Source: Isochrysis galbana (taxonomy: Eukaryota; Haptophyta; Isochrysidales; Isochrysidaceae). From it: a stretch of 64,000 nt of DNA. The position numbers and the translations under genes were made by a program. Location: contig CM030941.1 in assembly GCA_018136815.1 (NCBI GenBank), positions 929,582 to 993,581 of the forward strand, written 5' to 3'. How positions within the stretch are numbered: position 1 is the first letter of the stretch; every line of letters begins with the position of its first letter. Below are positions 34,078-44,500 of this stretch, piece after piece. The notes under the pieces are model-generated. The model was not told where the DNA came from. It searched no databases and was given only the letters and a program-made list of their open reading frames with translations.

Positions 34078-35636
34078 GCACCAACCAGACTCTGACAGGA
34101 CTAGGGAGACCTGAGACCTGTGCCCCCCTCAGAAGAAAAGCGACTTAACAAGGGGAGGAAGAGGCTCGACGTCGGGGAGAATCGAGAATCTTTTGGTCTA
34201 CAAATATTCCGCAGGTCCCGATTAGTTTTGTAGTAGAAAGGGTATCCATAGTGTTGGTCTGTCGGTGGTCGGTGGGTTCATTGGGACCGCGTGTGCGTCT
34301 CCAGCCTTCAGCCTTCGTCACAAAAGGTAACGGAGGGGAGTTGGAGCCCAGGGGGGAGGGCACGAGGCGCCTCCCCAATGTGTAGGGTGTAGGGCGGTCA
34401 AATAGCAAATAGTTCTTATTAGGGGTAAAAATGACCATGTCCATGTCAGAGTTGAGAATGTCGAATGTCGAATGTCTCAACCGACTTTTATCAACTTACC
34501 CCGACACCCGTTGGATCCACCAATAAAAATGAAATGTCTGAGCGTTAGTACGAGTACTAGTACCACTACTCCCACTCCCACTAGCCCGGTACTCCCTCCC
34601 CGCCGTCACGCCCCGGTGCCCCCTCCCTGCATTGAGGTGTCGTTCCGTCAATTGTGGGACATCAGTCGAATTGAGCTATCAAATGTCCATAGTTATTTAT
34701 ACAAATCTATGTATCTATTTTGGGCGACCGTGCAGTAAGGGTGTGATGAGTTGCAATCACCCTAAGAGGGTGCAACCTCAGGTTTGGTTGTTTTTTTGCA
34801 AGTGCCCCCCATGTGGACGGTATAAGTTCTACTTAAAGGACCCCCTTATTACAGTACAAACTTGCAGGTTTCAGATGATAATCCCGCATGTATGTGCGCA
34901 GCAGTTGAAAGAAGTGCCGGACGCGGGCCCGCGTTAGAACTGAGCGTGCGTGTCCGGCCATTGCGGATAAAGGTACCCAGCTTTTTAGGACCAGTCCTAG
35001 AAACTAGGGCGGACTTTGCTAGGTGAGAGCATGAGCATACCATGTTATTTTGTCCCAAACCTTGGCTATTGAGTTACCACATGCATGTCCTCATTAAATG
35101 TTCCAGGTGTACCTAGGCACCATTCCTTCAGCAACACCAAGTTTTGTGACGCGTTTACGGGTCACCTGGTCGGAATTGCTGCTTGTCCTAGAAACGGGAG
35201 AAATGGCTGATACCACCCAATGGGGAGCTCTTCTACCCATGGTCCCCAGGAGATGAAATGTTGCTTTGACTGCCCTCTTTGAGACCTTCAGTGATCACCA
35301 AGCTTGGTTTTGTCATCTAAGTGTCCAATCCGCTAGCCTACTGCTCCAAAAGGTCTAAAATAAAACTCCTCTAGTGCGAGCGGACGCCCGAGTGCAGCAC
35401 CGCATGCTGAATGTGGTAGCAAAAGTAAGCAAAGACAAGCTCCGCAGAGTTGGTCATGGGGAGAGCTAAGGTTGAATGGGATGTCGGGTGCTTGCAGTTC
35501 AGCGTGGCTATGGGCATCTGCCCGGTAGGGCGTGGGTCGCGGCGAGCCTCTTACAATTTAGGCTAGCCGTTCCGCCATGTTGAGCGCTTGAGCTATTAGG
35601 GATAGGTTCGTGTTCATGACTAGCACCTATGGACAG

Positions 35637-35813
35637 GGCACATCACGGCGGAAACGCCAGACGAGAAACTAGAAGAAGCCTGGGCAAACGCCAAAAAGGC
35701 GGTTGCGACATATCTACTATGGGCAACCCGACAAGGGGCGGAACACAAAGCGATCGCGAAAGCCATAGACGTCTATCGAACGATGCAATCCAACAACTCA
35801 GAGAACAAATAAA
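35637..35813 (+). CDS. Orphan coding-like exon, unrecognised
   Basis: After a possible acceptor (CTATGGACAG) the frame reads GHITAETPDEKLEEAWANAK, then KAVATYLLWATRQGAEHKAI, and ends NSENK before TAA near 35812. The composition is that of a helical soluble protein. No upstream exon was found; it may be a fragment left by a duplication or transposon. Confidence 0.25.
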
Positions 35814-36110
35814 AGATTTGGCGAAGACCCCCGATACCACCACAAGGACTCGGTAAAGAGAGGTCGTTTGACTTCATTTGCAACCAGGGTGAAGTCATTA
35901 CGCGATTCCAATTGAAGCGCAATAGCACCCGTGACAAGTTCAGGTATGTCGAAGGAGGCCCTCTCGGGCGCGCCCTCATGCCGAGCCAAGGCGACGCCGT
36001 TCTCGTCGCGTACGTGGTGCTCCTGGGCCTCTCCTTCGGGGTGCTCGCGGGGGGGGCTCATGGTAGGGTGAGACTGGAAGGGAAAGGAGACCAAATGAAG
36101 GCAAGCCGCC

Positions 36111-36175
36111 TTACGTGAGTAGAAAGTAGAGGGTCCACGGCCGCGTGTGCGGTGAGACTATTAAAAGGTTTATTA
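36111..36175 (+). mobile_element. 3'-end fragment of the SINE-like family
   Basis: Contains ACGTGAGTAGAAAGTAGAGG, then GTCCACGGCCGCGTGTGCGG and GTGAGACTATTAAAAGGTTT, identical in order to the 3' end of the 25418 copy. A 5'-truncated copy of this kind is usual for retroposons. No clear duplication. Confidence 0.7.
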
Positions 36176-36744
36176 TGATATCTCCTTCCCCAAAGCTCCT
36201 TTCTGAGGAGTTCGTGCGGTGCGGTGCGGCTCCCTTTATCCACGACACTCCCATTAGGCCCCCTTGCCTGCGAGACCATAACAGGATCCTGGCGTGGGGG
36301 GCTATCTGAGTGTGGAGGGAGGGGTGCTCCGGCTAGCGCAGGTAGAAAGCTAGTGAAGAGCTGGGTGGCATAAGGGGGAAGGGTGCTTGCGCTTGCCGCG
36401 GCAGGGAGTCCTGTCTTGAGTGAGCGCTAGTCCCGTTCCTTTGCCGCGACCCACAAAAATTTGTTAAAAATTTATAAGAGTAGTTGACGATGTCGGTAGA
36501 GGAGGTAGCGTGACCTGAAGCACGTAGTAGGTGTAGCCCACAATCTTCAGCATGTTTTTTGATATACTCTATTGTACTTTGTACTTGTGCAACTTCAGTA
36601 GCTAGCAGCGCTAGAAGAATTCTCAAAACTGGCACACTAATCCCGTGACTTACGCTGGAATCTGTGCGCAATGACACACAGTGTAGGACGATTCGAGGTG
36701 TTCGCAATCTAATTGTGGCCAAGCATGTGCCGATCATCTCATCC

Positions 36745-38049
36745 TTAGTCGCACATCACAGCCTTGATCGCTGGAACGGCACTTGCAAGGGCGTCCGGCT
36801 TTAGGATCATCACCATCAGCCGGTCTCCTCCCGGAAGTGCACCATTGATCAAGCTCACGGCCTCCGCCTCCTCAGCCAAGATTTCTTCCTCGACGCGAGA
36901 GAACGTCACGCGTGCTAACACATCTGACTTGCATGCAACCTTCGCTTTCTTCCGTCCCTTTGTCATACCCCGGCCCAAACCCGCTCTGTCCGCAGCTCCT
37001 CCCCCTTGCTCCACCGATGCCCCAGCAGCTTCTCCTGCATCAAGAGCTCCGCTGCCCAGCTGCACCTGAGCTAAGATGAGCAGGTGACCGAAGTTGAAGC
37101 TAAGCCTCTCGGCCTCATCCTCCTCGTGCTTCTTGGCCCATTCGATGTCTAGCGACAGAGACTCAACGGCATGGGGGACGAGCGATATGGGGGTATTGAC
37201 CATGCGCTCAGACAGAACCAGGCCGACAGGCGCCGATCCAGATAAGAGAAGCGACTTGAGCTTGACCGTAACTTCAGGGCAAGACACACGCTCCGAAAGC
37301 AGCGAGAGGAGTGGCTTCACTGAAGGGTTGCGGGCGTGCCTCTGGAGGGATATTGCGGAGAGGAATCCGAACAGTTCACCATCGGCCTGGCGCGGGACGG
37401 CGGTGGAGTGAGCGCGTGCGAGATCTAGCAGGCAAAACGGACCGTGCGCTCACCACCAACCGCCGGCTGGGGCATACAATCAAAGTTGGTGAGAGAAGTT
37501 TCAAGCCAACTTCCTATCGGGAGCATGACGATTGTCGTCCAACATCTTTCTGGGCAGCATACCTTGATCAAAGTTCCGATAGCTACTTGATCAGCGACGA
37601 GTTTGGCCAAACCAGCCGCATCGCTGTTACTGGCCTTGACCAGGGTCCCGTTATGAAGCAGCGCGCGGATGTATGGCGCATCATCTTCAGACGGGTCAGT
37701 GAAGATGAACTCGACCTGAAGGGGAAAGTGGGGGCAACTTGGCACCCGGATGCAATTGAGCGGGAGCGCAGCTGCACGGCAGGGATGTTGCGTGGCGAGA
37801 GATCACGTGGTACATGCGGCTGGCGCATGCCTGCAGCTCGGTTGGCTGCCCCTGTGCCTCTACAAGATCCAGGTCATCCTCATCGCTCTCTGAGCTGCCT
37901 GCGCCCTCACTCTCCCCGCCGCCCTCATCCTGCTCGCCGGCGTCGACTTCTAGCTGCTTGTCATCTTCGCTCTCCGCCTGATCCGTCTCCTCCTCGGGCC
38001 GCCTGCGTGTGCCTTTGCGTCGGGGGGCATCGGCCTTGCGCTTGGGCAT
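36745..38049 (-). CDS. BCCIP/BCP1 homologue
   Basis: Exons 38049-37864, 37715-37563 and 37386-36745; GT-AG introns of 148 and 176 bp; 326 residues. The N-terminus is basic then strongly acidic (MPKRKADAPRRKGTRR, EEETDQAESEDD), as in this family. The core reads VEFIFTDPSEDD, then YIRALL, ADQVAIGTLIK/ADGELFGFLSAISLQ, VGLVLSERMVNTPISLVPHAVESL, DIEWA, and ends with a C-terminal block RLMVMILKPDALASAVPAI. Yeast Bcp1 is a nuclear chaperone and export factor (Mss4, Rpl23). Human BCCIP binds BRCA2 and p21 and also acts in 60S biogenesis. Middle insert AGLGRGMTKGRKKAK is basic. Length is typical. Upstream of the start is a long C-run (38070-38096). Confidence 0.85.
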
Positions 38050-38237
38050 CGGGCGGAGTCGCGCCGCGCGCCCTCCCCCCCCCCCCCCCCCCCCCCCTCC
38101 CCATAGAAATGTGCTTTTTCTTCTTCTCCCTCCCCGTCAGAATTTTATTGTTGTGTTAGTATAACCTTAGTGCTGCGGGACCGTAGCCCTTCGACGGCAA
38201 CGGAGCCCCTCCCCCGCGATGGGGGTGTGCGCGGTTG

Positions 38238-38325
38238 GCGCATGGCTCGTCCGGTGTATGTGGCTAGGAATGCTAGCTAACAAGATGTCATATGACGCTA
38301 TAAGTTCTAACGTGGTACCCCCACC
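38238..38325 (+). pseudogene. Truncated inverted copy of the 34077 gene start
   Basis: ATGGCTCGTCCGGTGTATGT and the following 60 or so bases match the 5' end of the minus-strand gene at 34077, including about ten bases upstream of its ATG. Here the frame closes after MARPVYVARNAS. It is an inverted partial duplicate, about 4.2 kb away. Confidence 0.65.
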
Positions 38326-38605
38326 GAGAGGTCACCGCACTCTCCATCTCTCCATGACCCATGACACCAGCGCGCGCGTCGACGCTCAAGGGTGCAACAC
38401 ATCATCGAATGGACTCGACGAATTCGATGAAAATCTTTCCTTCGAATTTGTGGCTGCCGAGCGCGCCACACGTTCCCACAACTGGTGGGACCTGGACAAT
38501 ATGGTCAGTCTACACAAATTCTTCTCAGTGGTGGCCGATGCCAGATCCGCAAGCATTCACCAGTTCAAGGGTGGGAAGGACACTTTACCACATCGAATCA
38601 CTCAA

Positions 38606-38990
38606 CTATCGTTAAAACGATAGGGACATGGAGCGCGCGCCGCCTCCGTCCCTCGCTGCCGCCGCTCTCGCTGAGATGGACGAACTGCTGATGGACACTC
38701 CGCTGTCGCCGAAGCGACCGCGCCCAGACGACACGCCCAGCCAGCCAGCCAGGTGGGCACAGGAGCCACCTCACCACACCCCCGCACCACCGCGAACAGC
38801 GCACGCACAGACCTCATGGAGACCACCATGCTGGACCACAGCACCCATCTCACCTTCCACAGCCACATCCACCACACTCCACTAGCTGGACGCTCCAATA
38901 GGGAGGGCCTCCGGGCCTGGCCCCTATACTGCCGCGGTACCGCCCTCGTGCTCGTGCACGAGGGGCCGGCCCGGCGCCATCAAAAGCCCA
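38606..38990 (+). mobile_element. Hairpin-MERA retroelement 5' end
   Basis: Perfect hairpin CTATCGTTAAAACGATAG at 38606-38623, GGG, then ATG at 38628 opening MERAPPPSLAAAALAEMDEL followed by a basic SPKRPRPDD. The sequence remains collinear with the minus-strand copy at 41344 through GGCCTCCGGGCCTGGCCCCT and CCGCGGTACCGCCCTCG (about 38905-38950). The 3' boundary is uncertain. The encoded start resembles that of the ORF at 58813 (MERA..., AKRPRPP). Confidence 0.55.
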
Positions 38991-39303
38991 GCCCCTCTGA
39001 GGGCTGGCACATCATCTGCAATAGTATTGCAATGATCTCTGCTGGACCCGCGAAATGTGGGGAGCCGGAATCGACACAAGCTGGCCACAGGTGGGGACAC
39101 CCGAGCAAGAAACAGAGAGTCGCGGCGAGAGCCAAGGAGACCGATGTGACGAACAAGGCTGTGAAAGTCAGCTTTACCACCCCATTGTCCAGCAATAGGG
39201 CGCCATCGTCCACCTCCCTCGTCCCTCGAGCGGCTCCTCTGCTCTTTGGGACCAGTGAAGCCCAAAGACTTGATCAAACCCTTCCGACTCCACGACGACT
39301 ATT

Positions 39304-40101
39304 ATGGCGACAACATGTAACATGTACACCATCGATCAGAGGGGCGTCGTGCGGAGCGTCGAGGAGACACTGGATCTACTCAAGCAGCCCTCGTCAAGCC
39401 CCGTGAGCATGAACCTCGTCTTTCGTGTGCATCAGGGTACGAAGAGCGTCTATCGGCGCGGACAAGCTCGTGTTCAGGTGACGCCAATCCAGGTGATTCA
39501 GGTGCCCAAGGTGTCTAAGGGCCGTTCAGGATTTGCGTTCCCTGGATGTGACGAGATTGTCACATGGAACTGTGCGAGGAGCCCTCGCGAACATGCAACA
39601 CTTCCCATGGTGCGGGGCGGAGTGTACGACTCGTTGATGATCAGTGAGCACGGAGATCTTGGTCTCTTGTCGGGCCTCGGTCAACGTGGTTCCGTCCGGT
39701 GTGGAGAAGCTACGTCATCCTTTTCTTCGCAACAAAGTCCTCCATTTACGCGGTGCGCTTTGGTATGGGCACACACCCATCAGAGTATGCAGAGTCTGCG
39801 ATCGGAGGGGCAGAACTCGATCATCGATGGGGATGTATGCCACAGACGAGGTTTGGGGTTCTCCAACCCGACCCTTTCAACATCGGCAATGGGTCACGCT
39901 GATTGGGCCGAAAAATGCTTGCAATCGGCCCATGCGCGCTCGATGCCACACCTCAGCCGAGAGGTAGGAGGGTCGGCAAGGGTTCTTCTGGACCAAGGGT
40001 GTCTCGCTTGCGCAATGTGTGTGTGTGAAAGTGTAACTCTCACGGGGGAGGGGGGGACCCTCTTCGGATGGATGAACTCCCCCAGTATGACTGAAATCTA
40101 G
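39304..40101 (+). CDS. Unrecognised 265-residue open frame in an element-rich region
   Basis: Reads MATTCNMYTIDQRGVVRSVE and KGRSGFAFPGCDEIVTWNC. No family recognised. It lies between two opposing retroelement 5' ends and may belong to a degenerate element; codon-level support is weak. Confidence 0.2.
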   Translation: MATTCNMYTIDQRGVVRSVEETLDLLKQPSSSPVSMNLVFRVHQGTKSVYRRGQARVQVTPIQVIQVPKVSKGRSGFAFPGCDEIVTWNCARSPREHATLPMVRGGVYDSLMISEHGDLGLLSGLGQRGSVRCGEATSSFSSQQSPPFTRCALVWAHTHQSMQSLRSEGQNSIIDGDVCHRRGLGFSNPTLSTSAMGHADWAEKCLQSAHARSMPHLSREVGGSARVLLDQGCLACAMCVCESVTLTGEGGTLFGWMNSPSMTEI

Positions 40102-40926
40102 TTGTGGGACGCCTAGGTGTTTCGTGAACGAGCTCTCACATACATGCGGCCACCCATTTCTCGAGGTGATGTTGGAGCTCTCACATAACATGCTTCAATG
40201 CGCACCAAAGCCCCTTCGTTGAATCATGTAACTTTCTCTTGTGTGATGTTCAAAGAAGTTTGCCCACATTGTTGAGGAAGGAGGGTACCTGGGTAGCATC
40301 GAGCACACAGGCCGCTGGACCCTGTACGCATAACCTGTCGTCTGGATTCGCCCTGCATTTGAACGTGGGGTCTACATGGCATGCATGTACGATGGGACGG
40401 CCTTGTTCGTCACGGCCTGCATTAACCGCTGTGGAGCGGCACTGTTCAACCTGATGTGCGTTCATGAGTGGCTTCCAATCGAATTGTGTACCACACCACT
40501 GGCCTTTGGGCTGAGGGTGGCTGTGCATGTGGTGAATAGGGATGAACAGAGAAAGAATGTTGAACAAAGTGCACGCTGGGAGTGGCAGGCGGGGTATGGA
40601 CACTGGGAGGGGTGGCCAAAGGCGCAGGCACGGCTGCGGACTCGGTGCCGGGGGCGACGGACTCAAGGCGGAGGGGGGCGGCCATGGCGGCGACTCAGAG
40701 CAGGAAAAACGGGGAGACAGGGCGGGAAGAAGGAACACAAGGAAGGGGAGGGGGCTCGCTGCTCGTACAGCGTAGCCAATCTTCTATGGGATATCATGAG
40801 ATATCGTGATTTCAACGAGATATCGACCCTGCCCCAAATCGAGTGAATGGAGTCGGACTACGTGTGTGTTTCAACATGTGAAGTGTCAAGTTGAGTCAAG
40901 TAACCTCTAGGTGACAATGAAAGGTG

Positions 40927-41344
40927 TTAGCAGGGATGGGGATAATTGAACGCTTTTGGTCTTTGCGTTTTGCAGTGCGGTTTTGTGCCAAGCCCTCTGG
41001 GGACTGAGGCTTTGATGGTGCCGGGCCAGGAGCGCGAGGGCGGTACCGCGGCTGTGTAGGGGCCAGGCCCGGAGGCCTTCCCTAATGGAGCGTCACGCGT
41101 GTGAGTCGTGCTGGTTGTGGCTGTGGGGGGTGCTATGGGTGTTGTGTTGCAGCATGGCTGTAAGCATGGCGGCTTTGCGCGTGCTGTCTGTGGTGGTGTG
41201 AGGATGTGACGCGGTGACTCTTGTGCCCACCTGGCTGGGGGGGGTCGTCCTGACGCGGTCGCTTTGGCGACAATCGCGGCGAGGGCCGCGGCAGCGAGGG
41301 AGGGAGGCGGCGCGCGCTCCATAACCCTATCGTTTTTACGATAG
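40927..41344 (-). mobile_element. Hairpin-MERA retroelement 5' end, inverted
   Basis: Hairpin CTATCGTAAAAACGATAG (minus strand, 41344-41327), then GGG and ATG at 41322. The frame of 131 residues starts MERAPPPSLAAAALAAIVAK. Same order of blocks as the 38606 copy, with an internal deletion. No duplication found. Confidence 0.55.
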
Positions 41345-41503
41345 TTGAAGTGGGATCCCTTCTTAATCAAGTCTGGTCGCCGCCCTTGCTTCCCAAAGTC
41401 TCCTAGGCATCTGAGTTTTTGTAACGGAGGTAGTATTTAAAAGTAAATTGGATTTGTAGGTGAGGCGGGGCAATCTTTTGATATCCTGGAATGAAGGCAA
41501 GCA

Positions 41504-44500
41504 TTAGAGGAATCCCAAATCCTTTGCCCGAGCCCGCACGTGCGCGACACAACTGTTGTCCATAATGAATGGCAAGGAAACGATGAGGAGAATCTCGATG
41601 GGCTCGATAATGAGGAAGTCGCTTGACAGCGAGAGAAGGATACTCAGCAAGAATGCCTGCATCTTACGCTCGCCAAACGTCATGGCGTAGATCATCAGCA
41701 TAAGTAGACAGACGACAAAGACAGCTAGCGCCAAGAACCACGCGAAGACAAACTTAGCCAATCCGATGCGCTCACCCACCGTCAGCTTGCGCGATGACTT
41801 GTCTGCCTTCCACTTCCGGTAGGCTTCTGTGGAAACCGCCCCCGTCCGTGCCCATTTCAATTGCTCACGTTCGCGCTTGGCCCTTCGTCGTAGGCCTTTG
41901 TTGCCCATGCGAAAGATGAGACGGAGCACAACCGCGGCAACGACGCACGGAAACACTGTGATCAAAGCTTGGATTATAAGCGTAACGAGCGTGGGCGAAA
42001 CTTCGGGAGGCAGACTGTTGAATAACATTGCTAGAAGAACGCTTTCGAGAACGATCACGTTCCAAAAGATCTGCACGCATTGGGTGTCGAACATAGCGCC
42101 GTCGACGTCCGTCGGCCAAATGAACGACACCACCGTGTGCTCACCGCGCGCTGTGCTTACGAGCCTCCTGAACCAATTTCTCATGTAGCTAACGAGGCGG
42201 AGTGCGAGCTCTTTTAACTGGCAGGTGCGGATGAGGAAGAGGATCTGACCGATCTCTTGCATCGACTGCTTGGTGTTTGCCCGCGCTCTGGCAGCGGCTG
42301 TTGACAGCCTCTCATTGGCATCCGCCGCTGCGGTGATCAGATCCAAAGAGGCTCTGCGACGCGATTGTGCCGCGCGTGCCACGTCAGCCACGGAAAACTC
42401 GCAGTTATGCGCCTGTGCCTCTTGCTTCGCACGCTTCCACAAGGATGAAGTTGTTTTGTGTACATCCGCGCTCTGCTCCTCTTGGGAAGTGATGCCCTCC
42501 GCCGCAACGACGTCAGAGAGTACGCTTTGCAGCATGGTAGCAGTGCTGGGTGCGCTCGATGTGTTCCCGGACCCCGAGGCGTCCATCGGCGCCGACTGCG
42601 GTTCGATCCGGTTGCGCCTCCGCTTTTTTCTTCTTGAATTGTAGGCGCCCATTGATGCCATTGGTGGCGAGGAAGCAAGTGACGTCAAATGGTCGGCGTT
42701 GCTCCGTGAGTTCCCGTCTAGGGCCGGCCTCCTCGTCGGCCGAGACGCCGGGGCCCAGGCAGCATCCTTGCTGGAGCTTGCGAGTGGCACGGGGCTTTCA
42801 TTTTTGGAGGCAGCAGGTCGTATCGCTGGAGCCCAGGGATCGTCCAGATTTACGCTCACGACGGGCACGCGGCTTTGCAGCTCGCCTGTCGCCGTTGCAT
42901 CCGCCTCTATGGACACCCTCGAGACGGGGTTCGCCGGCACCGCTGGCACATGGATGGTATTCAGCACGTCCAGCGCCTTGGCATGTTCCGCCTCTCGTGA
43001 GGTTGAGTGAGCATTCCCATTCTTTGGATTGGCGTCTAACGCCGTCGTGGCGGAATAGCTAGGCATCTTCATCGACTTGATGTTCTTGTTCATCGGCGTC
43101 TGTACCTCATCATCGCTAGCCCGTGCTCGATGGCCATCATCCTCGGCACCATCCTCACGTCCAACCCACGCGAGGCTGAGCTTAGTCTGGATGACGCCTG
43201 CATCGGAGTGCAGCTCTTCGAGCGCTGTGAGCGAATGAGAAGCAAGCTCGACTTGAGGGGCTTTGTTCTGGTGAATCTTAGACATCAGCTGCCGATGTTT
43301 CTCTTGCCGGTGCTTGCGTGCAGCTCGCGCTCGGGTTAGCATACGACGATGAAGGCGGAAGCGTGCAAATGCAAGGGTGATCAGCCAGAGGCCCACAATA
43401 GAGAACACGTACTTCATGATTGTTGGGTTTTCCGATGGGTTGAACGATGTAAAGAAACGAAGGGCGTCCTCTGCGGAAAACGTGTTGAAGGTGATCGAAG
43501 AAAGCTCAGCCAGGAAGTCCTCCAGGCTTGCCGGGAAGCGAAGGACGCTGAAATCAGTCAAGTGATTGCAGAGGCAATGTAGGAAGCCGTCTGGCTCGCC
43601 ACCGGGTGGTGGAGAGACTACGCAGCCGCGAGTGCTGTACTCGAGCAATTCCTCGTCCCAAAATGAGCACTCAGCCTTCATGGCGCAGTCGGCCCCAATG
43701 AAGCCGTCGACGCAGGAGCATACGCCAAGGATGCACTCTCCATTGCGGGTAGCAGCATTGCAAAAGTTGAACTCGGAGCAATCTCCGGCGCCATATTCTT
43801 GGTGGCACGAATACTTGTAGATGTCCGGAGATTCGGGGGGTTGATCAGGCGGTGCGCCGGGCGGCTGTGGAGGTATTCCCGGAGGGGGTGGGCCTCCCGG
43901 TGGCAACGGTGGCGTCGGTGGCGGTGATGGTGGTGGAGGGTTTGGTGGTGGTGGTGGGGGGACGGTGGCGGGGGCAGAGGAGCCATGCCAGGTGCGTACG
44001 GCGGCAACGACGGCGGCGGGGGCGACGGTGGTGGGATCGGCGGAGGGCTCGGTGGAGGCGATGGAGGCGCGGATGGTGGCGGAGGCGGAGGGTGCATTGG
44101 AGGTACATGGGGCGGACGGTTTGGCGAAGGTGGTGATGGCGGTGGGGGCGGGGGAGGCGGCGGTGAAGGCGGAGTGTGAGGCGGGGGCGGCTGCGGCGGC
44201 GGCGGCGGCGGGCTGGGCACGGGTGGCGGTGGATTCGGTGGAGGAGGCGAAGGTGGCGGAAAAGGAGGTGGCAACGACGGAGGCGGCCTTGGAGGCGTAG
44301 ATGGCGGTGGGTGTATTGGCGGCGATGATGGCGGCGGCGAGGGCGGCGGCGAGGGTGAGGGCGGAGGGTTCGGCGGTGGGGCAGACGGCGGTAGCGGTGG
44401 GGGCGGCGACGGTGGCAGGTGTGGAGGCGGTGGAGGCGGCGGAGCCCAAGGCGGAGGCGGCGATGTCGGCGGCGGCGGAGGAGGAGGCGCGTCAGGCGGC

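Larger units (their letters stand above)
34078..36744. other. Gene-poor stretch with one possible exon and a retroposon tail
   Basis: Apart from the short open stretch at 35637-35813 and the element fragment at 36111-36175, I see no supportable gene. DNA at 34740-35600 is of average composition with no open frame of note. Confidence 0.4.

Noticed and set aside
38980-39213. Hydrophobic minus-strand frame that could be a small membrane protein
   Set aside because: Overlaps retroelement-derived DNA; no start context, splice support or family.
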